Below are positions 7,185-15,937 of a stretch of 64,000 nt of DNA, piece after piece (the first letter of the stretch is position 1; the number at the start of each line of letters is the position of its first letter). This DNA comes from Streptomyces sp. 2114.4 (lineage in GTDB: Bacteria > Actinomycetota > Actinomycetes > Streptomycetales > Streptomycetaceae), in NCBI RefSeq assembly GCF_900187385.1, contig NZ_FYEY01000001.1, positions 5,828,001 through 5,892,000 of the forward strand. The letters are read 5' to 3'. The position numbers and the translations under genes were made by a program. The notes under the pieces were generated by a model, which did not search any database, was not told the DNA's origin, and worked only from the letters and a program-made list of their open reading frames with translations.

Positions 7185-10100
7185 GTGCATCTCAAGAGTC
7201 TGACCCTGCGAGGTTTCAAGTCCTTCGCCTCCGCCACGACGCTCCGGTTCGAACCGGGCATCACCTGCGTCGTGGGCCCGAACGGCTCCGGTAAGTCCAA
7301 TGTGGTGGACGCGCTGTCCTGGGTCATGGGTGAGCAGGGAGCCAAGTCGCTGCGCGGCGGGAAGATGGAGGACGTCATCTTCGCCGGGACGACCGGGCGG
7401 CCGCCGCTCGGCCGTGCCGAGGTCTCGCTCACCATCGACAACGCCGACGGTGCACTGCCGATCGAATACGCCGAAGTCACCCTGACCCGGATCATGTTCC
7501 GCAACGGCGGCAGCGAATACCAGATCAACGGCGACACCTGCCGGCTGCTGGACATCCAGGAATTGCTCTCCGATTCCGGTATCGGCCGGGAGATGCACGT
7601 CATCGTCGGACAGGGCCAGCTCGACTCCGTCCTGCATGCCGACCCGATGGGGCGCCGGGCCTTCATCGAGGAAGCGGCCGGTGTCCTCAAGCACCGCAAG
7701 CGCAAGGAGAAGGCGCTGCGGAAGCTGGACGCGATGAAGGCCAACCTCGCCCGCGTCCAGGACCTGACCGATGAGCTGCGGCGCCAGCTCAAGCCGCTGG
7801 GGCGGCAGGCCGCGGTCGCCCGGCGCGCCGCCGTCATCCAGGCGGACCTGCGGGACGCCCGGCTGCGGCTGCTCGCCGACGACCTCGTCAGCCTGCGCCG
7901 GGCGCTGCGCGCCGAGATCGCGGACGAGGCGGCGCTCAAGGAACGCAAGGAGGCCGCCGAGATCCGGCTGCGCACCGCTCAGCAGCACGAGGCGGCCCTG
8001 GAGGAGGAGGTGCGCACCCTGACGCCCCGGGTGCAGCGCGCCCAGCAGACCTGGCATGAGCTCTCCCAGCTCGCGGAGCGGGTGCGCGGCACGATCTCGC
8101 TGGCCGAGGCGCGGGTCAAGAGCGCTTCGGCGGCCCCGCCGGAGGAGCGGCACGGGCGCGACCCCGAGGACATGGAGCGCGAGGCGGCCCGGATCCGCGA
8201 GCAGGAGGCGGAGTTGACGGCCGCGCTGGAGGCGGCGAGCCGGGCGCTGGAGGACACCGTCGAACACCGTGCCGAACTGGAGCGGCAATTGGCGGACGAG
8301 GAGCGCCGGCTGCGGGACGCCGCCCGGGCCATCGCCGACCGCCGCGAGGGCCTGGCCCGGCTGAGCGGACAGGTCACCGCCGCCCGTGGCCGGGCCGCCT
8401 CGGCGCAGGCGGAGATCGGCCGGCTGGCCGAGGCCAGGGACGACGCCCGGCGCCGGGCGGCCACCGCCCAGGAGGAGTACGAACAGCTCAAGGCCGAGGT
8501 CGACGGGCTGGACGCGGACGACCAGGAGATCGCCGAGCGGCACGAGGCGGCCCGCCACGATCTGGCGGAGGCGGAGTCCGCACTCTCCGCCGCGCGGGAG
8601 GCGCTGAGCACGGCCGAGCGCGAACGGGCCGCGACCGCCGCACGGCATGACGCGCTGGCGCTGGGACTGCGCCGCAAGGACGGCACCGGTGCGCTGCTGG
8701 CCGCCGCAGGCCGGCTCACCGGCCTGCTCGGTCCGGCGGCGGAGCTGCTGACCGTCACCCCCGGTTTCGAGATCCCGGTGGCGGCCGCCCTCGGCGTGGC
8801 CGCGGACGCCCTCGCCGTCACCGGCCCGGACGCCGCCGCCGAGGCCATCCGGCTGCTGCGCAGCCAGGACGCGGGGCGGGCGGCGATGGTGCTGGGGGGA
8901 AGCGGGGGCCTGCGGGGTGCGGGGCGGGTACCTGCGCCCGCGCGGGCGGCGGAGGCCGGGGAGATCACCGGGGCCTCGGAGGTCGCCGCGGCCGCCGTTC
9001 AGGTGCCGGGGGGCGCGGTCGCGGGACCGGGCGCCGCCGGGCCCGCCGGGCACCGCGTTCCCGGGCCCCGTTCCGGACCCGTACCCGCGGAGGAACTGGT
9101 GCGAGGGCCCGCGGAGTTGACGGCCGCCGTGGCCCGGCTGCTGCGGGATGTCGTGGTGGTCGGGACGCTGGAGGACGCCGAGGAGCTGGTGGCCGCGCGC
9201 CCGGAGCTGACGGCGGTGACCGGTGAGGGCGATCTGCTCGGGGCGCATTTCGCACACGGCGGCTCCGCCGGTGCGCCCAGCCTGCTGGAGGTGCAGGCCT
9301 CCGTCGACGAGGCGGCCGCCGAGCTGGAGGAGCTGGCAGCGCGCTGCGAGGAGTTGGCAGGGGCGCAGCGGGCCGCGGCGGAACGCCATACGGCGTGTGC
9401 CGCGCTGGTGGAGGAGCTGGCCGAGCGGTGGCGGGCGGCGGACCGGGAGAAGTCGAAGGTCGCCGGGGACCTCGGCCGGCTCGGCGGGCAGGCGCGGGCG
9501 GCCGCGGGGGAGGCCGAGCGGGCCGGCGCGGCGGCGGCCAAGGCCGAGGAGGCGCTGGCGCGGGCCACCGAGGAGGCCGAGGAGCTGGCCGAGCGCCTTG
9601 CGGTGGCCGAGGAGGAGCCGGGCGTCGGCGACGAGGAGCCCGATACCTCCGTGCGGGACCGGCTGGCCGCCGACGGTGCCAATGCGCGGCAGACCGAGAT
9701 GGAGGCCCGGCTGCAGGCGCGGACGCACGAGGAGCGGGTCAAGGCGCTCGCCGGGCGCGCGGATGCGCTGGACCGGGGGGCGCGCGCCGAACGCGAGGCG
9801 CGGCTGCGGGCCGAGCGGCGGCGCGCACGGCTGCGGCACGAGGCGCAGGTGGCCGGGGCGGTCGCCGCCGGGGCCCGGCAGCTGCTGGCCCATGTCGAGG
9901 TGTCGGCCGTACGGGCCGAGGATGAGCGGGGCGCGGCGGAGCGGGCCAAGGCCGAGCGGGAGCAGGCGCTGGTGGCCGAGCGCAACCAGGGCCGGGAGGT
10001 GAAGTCCGAGCTGGACAAGCTGACGGACTCGATGCACCGCGGCGAGGTGCTGGGCGCGGAGAAGCGACTGCGGATCGAGCAGCTGGAGACCAAGGCGCTG

Positions 10101-10883
10101 GAGGAGCTGGGGGTGGAGCCGGCCGGGCTGGTGTCCGAGTACGGCCCCGAGCAGTTGGTCCCGCCGTCGCCGGCCGCCGACGGTGAGGTGCTTCCGGAGG
10201 ATCCGGAGCATCCGCGCCACCAGCCGGTGCCCTACGTACGGGCCGAGCAGGAAAAACGGCTCAAGGCGGCCGAGCGGGCGTATCAGCAGCTCGGGAAGGT
10301 GAATCCGCTGGCATTGGAGGAGTTCGCCGCATTGGAGGAGCGGCACAAGTTCCTCAGCGAGCAGCTTGAAGACTTGAAGAAGACCCGCGCCGATCTGATG
10401 CAGGTGGTCAAGGAGGTCGACGAGCGGGTGGAACAGGTCTTCACCGAGGCCTACCACGACACCGCACGCGAGTTCGAGGGCGTCTTCGCGCGGCTCTTCC
10501 CGGGTGGCGAGGGGCGGTTGGTGCTGACCGATCCGGACGACATGCTGGCGACCGGGGTGGATGTGGAGGCGCGCCCGCCGGGGAAGAAGGTCAAGCGGCT
10601 GTCGCTGCTGTCCGGTGGTGAGCGGTCGCTGACCGCGGTGGCGCTGCTGGTGTCGATCTTCAAGGCGCGGCCCAGCCCGTTCTACGTCATGGACGAGGTG
10701 GAGGCCGCCCTGGACGACACCAATCTGCAGCGGCTGATCGGGATCATGGAGGAGTTGCAGGAGAGCTCCCAGCTGATCGTGATCACGCATCAGAAGCGGA
10801 CGATGGAGGTCGCGGACGCCCTTTACGGGGTATCGATGCAGGGGGACGGCGTCACCAAGGTCATCAGCCAGCGGCTGCACTGA
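7185..10883 (+). CDS. smc: Chromosome segregation ATPase SMC
   Basis: Encodes 1232 residues. SMC dimerises at its hinge and, with ScpA/ScpB, compacts and segregates chromosomes. Streptomyces needs it during sporulation septation. Walker A is GPNGSGKS (residues 31-38), the ABC signature LSGGERSL is near 1143 and Walker B FYVMDEVEAALDD is near 1166. Two long coiled coils flank a hinge at about 505-690. A Gly/Ala/Pro-rich low-complexity insert (about 570-640, nt 8890-9110) lies within the hinge region and probably explains the extra length over the 1180-1190 residues I expect. The start is a GTG at 7185 giving MHLKSLTLRGFKSF, the conserved N-terminus. Confidence 0.97.
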   Translation: MHLKSLTLRGFKSFASATTLRFEPGITCVVGPNGSGKSNVVDALSWVMGEQGAKSLRGGKMEDVIFAGTTGRPPLGRAEVSLTIDNADGALPIEYAEVTLTRIMFRNGGSEYQINGDTCRLLDIQELLSDSGIGREMHVIVGQGQLDSVLHADPMGRRAFIEEAAGVLKHRKRKEKALRKLDAMKANLARVQDLTDELRRQLKPLGRQAAVARRAAVIQADLRDARLRLLADDLVSLRRALRAEIADEAALKERKEAAEIRLRTAQQHEAALEEEVRTLTPRVQRAQQTWHELSQLAERVRGTISLAEARVKSASAAPPEERHGRDPEDMEREAARIREQEAELTAALEAASRALEDTVEHRAELERQLADEERRLRDAARAIADRREGLARLSGQVTAARGRAASAQAEIGRLAEARDDARRRAATAQEEYEQLKAEVDGLDADDQEIAERHEAARHDLAEAESALSAAREALSTAERERAATAARHDALALGLRRKDGTGALLAAAGRLTGLLGPAAELLTVTPGFEIPVAAALGVAADALAVTGPDAAAEAIRLLRSQDAGRAAMVLGGSGGLRGAGRVPAPARAAEAGEITGASEVAAAAVQVPGGAVAGPGAAGPAGHRVPGPRSGPVPAEELVRGPAELTAAVARLLRDVVVVGTLEDAEELVAARPELTAVTGEGDLLGAHFAHGGSAGAPSLLEVQASVDEAAAELEELAARCEELAGAQRAAAERHTACAALVEELAERWRAADREKSKVAGDLGRLGGQARAAAGEAERAGAAAAKAEEALARATEEAEELAERLAVAEEEPGVGDEEPDTSVRDRLAADGANARQTEMEARLQARTHEERVKALAGRADALDRGARAEREARLRAERRRARLRHEAQVAGAVAAGARQLLAHVEVSAVRAEDERGAAERAKAEREQALVAERNQGREVKSELDKLTDSMHRGEVLGAEKRLRIEQLETKALEELGVEPAGLVSEYGPEQLVPPSPAADGEVLPEDPEHPRHQPVPYVRAEQEKRLKAAERAYQQLGKVNPLALEEFAALEERHKFLSEQLEDLKKTRADLMQVVKEVDERVEQVFTEAYHDTAREFEGVFARLFPGGEGRLVLTDPDDMLATGVDVEARPPGKKVKRLSLLSGGERSLTAVALLVSIFKARPSPFYVMDEVEAALDDTNLQRLIGIMEELQESSQLIVITHQKRTMEVADALYGVSMQGDGVTKVISQRLH

Positions 10884-11060
10884 GCGCGGTGGCGGCGGAG
10901 CGGGCCCGCGTCGGTCAGGGGTGATATCGACCGGAATCGGTGTCTGTCGGGGCCCTCCTCGGAGCCGCCTTTGATCGCCCGGAGTGTCCGACACTGCATC
11001 AGTTCAGAACTTGAACGAACTGCCTCTCGAGTGGCCGAGAAACAAATTCATCTCGGCCTA

Positions 11061-11114
11061 TTGACTTCGAAACTTGAAGGCATAGTCTCTGCAACGTCGC
11101 TTTTACCTTCAAGT
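11061..11114 (+). promoter_or_regulatory. glcP promoter region with overlapping inverted repeat
   Basis: TTGACT (11061-11066) and TAGTCT (11083-11088) form a promoter with a 16-bp spacer. ACTTGAAGG (11072-11080) lies in the spacer, and its perfect inverse CCTTCAAGT (11106-11114) lies just past the likely start site. A third AACTTGAAC is at 11008-11016. The repeats would place a dimeric repressor over the promoter. The 5' leader up to the gene is about 100 bp. Confidence 0.5.
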
Positions 11115-11194
11115 GGTGGGTGCCCCCAACCTATGCACCACTTGTAGGGCCAGCCCCCTAACCCGGCAGCGCAGCCGGGCCACTGGAGTTCACG

Positions 11195-12613
11195 TTGACC
11201 AGCACCGCGCAGCCGACGGGTTCGGAAGGCCGCAAGGCCCATCCCGAACATCTCGGCCATGTCATCTTCATCACCGCGGCTGCCGCGATGGGCGGCTTTC
11301 TCTTCGGCTATGACAGCTCTGTCATCAATGGTGCCGTCGAGGCGATCCGGGGCCGCTATGACGTCGGTTCCGCCGTACTCGCCCAGGTGATCGCCATCGC
11401 GCTGATCGGCTGTGCCATCGGCGCCGCCACCGCGGGCCGGATCGCGGACCGCATAGGCCGTATCCGCGTGATGCAGATCGCCTCGGTGCTGTTCACCATC
11501 AGCGCCGTCGGCTCGGCTCTTCCGTTCGCCCTCTGGGACCTCGCCTTCTGGCGGATCATCGGCGGTTTCGCCATCGGTATGGCCTCGGTCATCGGCCCGG
11601 CCTATATCGCCGAGGTCTCGCCGTCCGCCTACCGCGGCCGTCTCGGCTCGTTCCAGCAGGCCGCGATCGTCATCGGCATCGCCGTCTCCCAGCTCGTCAA
11701 CTGGGGCATCCTCAACCTCGCCGACGGCAAGCAGCGCGGCGTCATCGCCGGCCTGGAGGCCTGGCAGTGGATGCTCGGCGTGATGGTCATCCCGGCCGTG
11801 CTCTACGGTCTGCTCTCCTTCGCGATCCCCGAGTCGCCGCGGTACCTGATCTCCGTCAACAAGGTCTCCAAGGCCAAGGAGGTGCTTGCCGAGGTCGAGG
11901 GCAAGGCCGTGGACCTCGACAAGCGGGTCGCGGAGATCGAGGACGCGATGCGCCGCGAGCACAAGGCGTCGTTCAAGGACCTGCTCGGCAGCAAGTTCGG
12001 CTTCCTGCCGATCGTCTGGGTCGGCATCGGACTGTCGGTCTTCCAGCAGCTGGTCGGCATCAACGTCGCGTTCTACTACTCCTCGGCGCTGTGGCAGTCC
12101 GTCGGCATCGACCCGAGTGCGTCGTTCTTCTACAGCTTCACGACGTCGATCATCAACATCATCGGCACCGTGATCGCGATGATCTTCGTCGACAGGATCG
12201 GCCGCCGCCCGCTGGCGCTGGTCGGCTCGGCCGGTATGGCCATCGCGCTCGGCCTGGAGGCGTGGGCCTTCTCCGCCAAGACCGCGGCCGGCACCCTGCC
12301 GGCCACCGAAGGCACCGTGGCCCTGATCGCCGCCCATGTCTTCGTGCTCTTCTTCGCCCTCTCCTGGGGCGTCGTGGTCTGGGTCTTCCTCGGCGAGATG
12401 TTCCCGAACAAGATCCGCGCCGCCGCGCTGGGCGTCGCCGCCTCCGCGCAGTGGATCGCCAACTGGGCCATCACGGCCAGCTTCCCGAGCCTTTCGGACT
12501 GGAACCTCTCGGGTACGTACGTCATCTACATGGTCTTCGCTCTGCTCTCGATCCCCTTCGTGCTGAAGTACGTCAAGGAGACGAAGGGCAAGGCGTTGGA
12601 GGAGATGGGCTAA
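11195..12613 (+). CDS. glcP: MFS glucose permease GlcP
   Basis: A 472-residue major facilitator of the sugar porter family with 12 predicted membrane helices. The diagnostic motifs are GGFLFGYDSSVINGA in helix 1, GRIADRIGRIR after helix 2, PESPRYL before the central loop, QQLVGIN in helix 7 and DRIGRRPLAL in loop 8-9. It closely resembles S. coelicolor GlcP, the main glucose permease needed for glucose uptake and for glucose kinase-dependent repression. That similarity is from memory. The start is a TTG at 11195 with GGAG 7 bp upstream, giving MTSTAQPTGSEGRK. A strong intrinsic terminator follows. Confidence 0.9.
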   Translation: MTSTAQPTGSEGRKAHPEHLGHVIFITAAAAMGGFLFGYDSSVINGAVEAIRGRYDVGSAVLAQVIAIALIGCAIGAATAGRIADRIGRIRVMQIASVLFTISAVGSALPFALWDLAFWRIIGGFAIGMASVIGPAYIAEVSPSAYRGRLGSFQQAAIVIGIAVSQLVNWGILNLADGKQRGVIAGLEAWQWMLGVMVIPAVLYGLLSFAIPESPRYLISVNKVSKAKEVLAEVEGKAVDLDKRVAEIEDAMRREHKASFKDLLGSKFGFLPIVWVGIGLSVFQQLVGINVAFYYSSALWQSVGIDPSASFFYSFTTSIINIIGTVIAMIFVDRIGRRPLALVGSAGMAIALGLEAWAFSAKTAAGTLPATEGTVALIAAHVFVLFFALSWGVVVWVFLGEMFPNKIRAAALGVAASAQWIANWAITASFPSLSDWNLSGTYVIYMVFALLSIPFVLKYVKETKGKALEEMG

Positions 12614-12641
12614 CCCCCCGCCAGTCCTTCTCCTCAGTACT

Positions 12642-12688
12642 GGGTACTGCCCCGGGTCAACAGGGACCCCGGGCAGTACCCGTTTTTT
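12642..12688 (+). terminator. Intrinsic terminator of glcP with T-tract
   Basis: GGGTACTGCCC and GGGCAGTACCC pair with further G/C pairs inside. The hairpin is followed by CG and six Ts (12683-12688), which is unusual for this genome and typical of a strong intrinsic terminator. Confidence 0.9.
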
Positions 12689-12852
12689 GTGCCGGTGCGC
12701 CGCTGCTCCGTGCCGGTGCGCCGCGGCGCCTCAGGCGTCGTCGCCGGCCCGGGGCGCGCCGCCCGCCGCACGGAACGCCCGCCGGTGCGCAGCCGGCGGC
12801 CGGCTGCACCCTCTTCGTCTTCTCCCCGGAAGGCTGAACCCGCCCCCGGCCG

Positions 12853-13884
12853 TCAGTCCTTGAGGTGCGGCTGCACCTCCTCGGCGAACAGGTGCAGCGA
12901 GCGCCACCCCTCGTCGACGGGCATCCCGCCGCACAGCGGATGCAGGATCAGCGAGCCCTGGGCGCCCGCCTGCCGGGCGAGCCGCAGGCACTCGTCCGGG
13001 GTGACGATGCGGTAGACACCCTCCTCGCGCAGCGCCGCGACGTCCCGGGCCGACGAGCGCACCGCGGAGCGGGTGCCGGCCGCCTGCCAGGAGGCGTACA
13101 TCCGGGCCTCGTGCAGCAGATGGCCCCCGTAATCGGCCCAGGTGCGGTCCGGGTCCTCGGAGAGGTGGAGCAGCGAGGTGTGTGCGGGCGGCTGCATCAC
13201 CCAGCCTTCGGTGCCGAAGGCGGTGCGCTGCTCGTGGTAGTAGGCCTCCAGCTCCGGGAGGTGGGCACTGGGGAAGAGGGGGAGCCCCAGGCGGGCCGCG
13301 CGCCGGGCGGCGGCCCGGGAGCTGCCGCCGATCAGCAGCAGGGGGTGCGGCCGGGTGTACGGGCGGGGGGTGACCTGGACCGTGCGCCCCCGGTAGGCGA
13401 ACGGTTCACCGGTCCAGGCGGACAGTACGGTCTCCAGCACCTCGTCCTGGAGCGCGCCACGGCCCTGCCAGTCCTTCCCGTGCGCCGCGTACTCCTCGGG
13501 CCGGTAGCCGAGGCCGGCGACGGTGACCAGCCGGCCGCCGCTGAGGAGGTCGAGCGAGGCGAGGTCTTCGGCCAGCCGCAGCGGGTCGTGCAGCGGGGTG
13601 ATCAGCGCGGAGACGGTGACGCCGATGCGGCGGGTGGCACCGAAGACGGCGCCCGCGAAGGTGAGCGGGGAGGGCATCCAGCCGTTGGTGGTGGCGTGGT
13701 GCTCCTCGGTCTGGACCATGGTCAGGCCGCGGTCGTCGGCGAACGCGGCCATCTCGACGGCGGCCCGGTAGCGGGCGGACAGTGCGTCGGGTGTGGGCGC
13801 GGGGTCGACGAGGTTGATGCGCAGGACCGTGACCGGCCGGGCAGGCAGGGAGGGCAGGTCAGGCAGGGAGGGCAGGGCAGACAT
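12853..13884 (-). CDS. Luciferase-like (LLM-class) flavin-dependent monooxygenase
   Basis: A 343-residue TIM-barrel protein of the bacterial luciferase/F420 family. The visible core is VQTEEHHATTNGWMPSP near residue 55, PLHDPLRLAEDLASLDLLSGGR and GLGYRPEEYAAHG, all characteristic of LLM oxidoreductases that use FMNH2 or F420. The substrate is unknown. The ATG at 13884 follows GAAGGGGA at suitable distance. That ribosome binding site is inside the right-hand stem of a 15-bp perfect inverted repeat, and a TGACGT-type palindrome lies immediately upstream, so expression is probably under tight control. An in-frame TTG at 13905 is less likely. Confidence 0.88.
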   Translation of the reverse strand: MSALPSLPDLPSLPARPVTVLRINLVDPAPTPDALSARYRAAVEMAAFADDRGLTMVQTEEHHATTNGWMPSPLTFAGAVFGATRRIGVTVSALITPLHDPLRLAEDLASLDLLSGGRLVTVAGLGYRPEEYAAHGKDWQGRGALQDEVLETVLSAWTGEPFAYRGRTVQVTPRPYTRPHPLLLIGGSSRAAARRAARLGLPLFPSAHLPELEAYYHEQRTAFGTEGWVMQPPAHTSLLHLSEDPDRTWADYGGHLLHEARMYASWQAAGTRSAVRSSARDVAALREEGVYRIVTPDECLRLARQAGAQGSLILHPLCGGMPVDEGWRSLHLFAEEVQPHLKD

Positions 13885-13890
13885 GGCAAA

Positions 13891-13925
13891 CGTCCCCTTC
13901 GCCAAGGCGGTTGGCGAAGGGGACG
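13891..13925 (-). promoter_or_regulatory. 15-bp perfect hairpin masking the ribosome binding site of the monooxygenase gene
   Basis: Arms at 13891-13905 and 13911-13925 are perfectly complementary with a 5-base loop. On the minus-strand mRNA, the 3' arm contains the GAAGGGGA Shine-Dalgarno, only about 9 bases before the ATG. The stem would hide the ribosome binding site unless melted or bound. Confidence 0.6.
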
Positions 13926-13929
13926 CTAG

Positions 13930-13944
13930 CTGACGTTACGTCAG
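13930..13944. promoter_or_regulatory. Putative operator CTGACGTTACGTCAG
   Basis: A perfect 7+1+7 palindrome about 50 bp upstream of the monooxygenase ATG and adjacent to the hairpin. TGACGT-N-ACGTCA half-sites are the size expected for a TetR- or MarR-type dimer. No cognate regulator gene adjoins it. Confidence 0.5.
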
Positions 13945-13985
13945 ATCACTAGGGGGCGGTTCCGGCCCGCGGCGCGGCGACCGGG

Positions 13986-15464
13986 TCAGCCCACCTCGGC
14001 CGGCTCCCGGGCCCCGGCCGCGTCGCCGGCCCCGGCCGCCGGGACGGACTCCCGGGGCGCCGGCAGGACGGCGAAGACGAGCGCGGCGAGCGCGATCGTG
14101 GCCGCCCAGCCCAGGCCGTTCTCGCCGATCCAGGTGGTGGCCAGCGGGCCGGTGAACCACTGGACCTTGGTGAAGCACAGCCCCGCGCCGAGCGCGACCG
14201 CCCAGGCCGTCATGGCCTGCCAGCAGAAGCCGCCGGTGTACCAGTAGCGGCTGGTGCGGCCGGTGTTCATCAGGCTGTCGGCGTCATAGCGCACCGCCAG
14301 CTTGCGCCGCCGGGCCATGTCGACGCCGTAGACGCCGATCCAGGCGGAGAAGGAGACCGCGAGCAGCGTCAGGAAGGCGATGAACTGGCCGATGAAGTCC
14401 TTGGCCACCAGCATCATGAACAGGCCGCCGACCAGGCTGATGACGGCGTTGATGCTGACCGCGAGGGCCCGCGGCAGCTTGACACCCATGGTCTGGGCGG
14501 TGAAGCCCGCGGAGTACATCGACAGGCTGTTGATCAGCACCATGCCGACCAGCGCGGTGACCAGGTAGGGAACCGCGAGCCAGGGCGGCAGGATGGTGCC
14601 GAGGAAGGACATCGGGTCGGTGTTCTGGCCGGCCAGCTTCGGGTTGGAGACGGCCATCACGCCGCCCATCAGCACCATCGGCAGCAGCACCAGGGCCGCG
14701 CCGGAGACGGTGGTGCCGACGATCTTCTTGCCGGACGTGGAGTGCGGGAGGTAGCGCGCGAAGTCGGGACCGGTGGGCACCCAGCTGATCCCGCCGGCCG
14801 CGATGGTGCCGATGCCCGCGATCACCATGGCGGTGGTGCCGGCCTTCTTGGCGAAGATGGCGTCCCAGTTCATCGTGGCGACCAGGTAGACCAGCACCAT
14901 GATGCTGAACAGGCCGAACAGGTACGTCGAGTACCGGTTGCAGACGTTGAGCGCCTTGCGGCCCAGACCGCTCACCAGGTAGGTGACGGCCACGAACGCG
15001 AGCAGGGTGACGACAACGAGGACGTTGTTGGTCTCGATCCCCAGCAGCAGGTGCAGCACGGTCAGCACCGCATAGGCGCCGGTGACCGCGTTGATCGTTT
15101 CCCAGCCGAAGCGGGCGACCCACAGGATCGCACCGGGGAAGTAGTTGCCGCGGACGCCGAACGCGGCCCGGGAGAGCATCGCGCCGGGGGCGCCGCCCCA
15201 CTTGCCCGAGACCGACAGCACGCCCACCATGCCGAACGCGACGGCTGCGGCGATCGCGGCCACCAGCAGGACCTGCCAGAAGTTCAGCCCGTTGCTGACC
15301 ACGAGCGAGGCGCCCATGGTGAGCAACAACACGCTGATGTTGGCGGCGACCCAGGTCGGGAAGAGCTCGCGGACGCGGCCCTGGCGTTCGTGGTCGGGAA
15401 CGGGCTCGATGCCGCGGGTCTCGACGGCGCCTTCGGATGCGGGAGCGGACGTGGTGGTGCCCAT
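13986..15464 (-). CDS. NCS1-family purine/cytosine permease
   Basis: A 492-residue membrane protein with about 12 hydrophobic segments. Motifs of the NCS1 purine-cytosine/nucleobase:cation symporters are present: FPTWVAANISV in helix 1, GAPGAMLSRAAFGVRGNYFPG before helix 3, and WVPTGPDFARYLP. It probably imports cytosine or purines with H+ or Na+; the exact substrate cannot be read. The ATG at 15464 was preferred, with GGAGA 11-15 bp upstream; a GTG at 15500 would add 12 residues. It shares its strand with the monooxygenase gene but is separated by about 100 bp containing palindromes, so co-transcription is uncertain. Confidence 0.88.
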   Translation of the reverse strand: MGTTTSAPASEGAVETRGIEPVPDHERQGRVRELFPTWVAANISVLLLTMGASLVVSNGLNFWQVLLVAAIAAAVAFGMVGVLSVSGKWGGAPGAMLSRAAFGVRGNYFPGAILWVARFGWETINAVTGAYAVLTVLHLLLGIETNNVLVVVTLLAFVAVTYLVSGLGRKALNVCNRYSTYLFGLFSIMVLVYLVATMNWDAIFAKKAGTTAMVIAGIGTIAAGGISWVPTGPDFARYLPHSTSGKKIVGTTVSGAALVLLPMVLMGGVMAVSNPKLAGQNTDPMSFLGTILPPWLAVPYLVTALVGMVLINSLSMYSAGFTAQTMGVKLPRALAVSINAVISLVGGLFMMLVAKDFIGQFIAFLTLLAVSFSAWIGVYGVDMARRRKLAVRYDADSLMNTGRTSRYWYTGGFCWQAMTAWAVALGAGLCFTKVQWFTGPLATTWIGENGLGWAATIALAALVFAVLPAPRESVPAAGAGDAAGAREPAEVG

Positions 15465-15937
15465 TGGTGCAGGTATCTCCGTGCGGGGATCTGGAGGCAC
15501 CCCCGGGGAGAGGAGGTGCAGGCAGCGGCTGTGGTGCCTTGGCCAGAATTGGTTGCCAGGACTCTACGCGCGTTGCGCGGCCGCTCACCATCGTACTTTG
15601 ATCCAACTTCTACCGATTCGATCCGTTGGACCCCACGACGAGAACGAGTGTCGCCCACCTTCGTCGAACGGTCCAGTCGAGCGTTTCCGAGCAGGGCGGA
15701 GGCAGTGCGGACCGTCGCCGCACCGGTACGTTCCGTCGCCCCGCCCGCCGGGTCGCCAGCCCGTCGCGGCAGCTCCTGCGGGGCATCGGCCGGCGAGGAG
15801 ATCCGCGTCTCGCCACCGGCTCGAACCGAGCCCCTGGGCGCCCCTTTCCGGCCCCTTGATCGTGCCCGGTTCCCGCCGGCCGTGGCTTCGGCGCGTGCGG
15901 TCCCCACGGGCGGGGCGTGGCTGATACTGGAGGGGTT
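15465..15937. other. 473-bp divergent intergenic region between NCS1 permease and ftsY
   Basis: No convincing gene is present. A relatively A/T-rich patch around 15590-15630 could contain the permease promoter on the minus strand. A strong GGAGGGG directly before 15938 is the ftsY ribosome binding site. Confidence 0.35.

Noticed and set aside
7044..10994. 1316-codon open frame antisense to smc
   Set aside because: Shadow of a high-GC coding gene; composition is Arg/Leu/Gly/Gln-rich without any recognisable domain.
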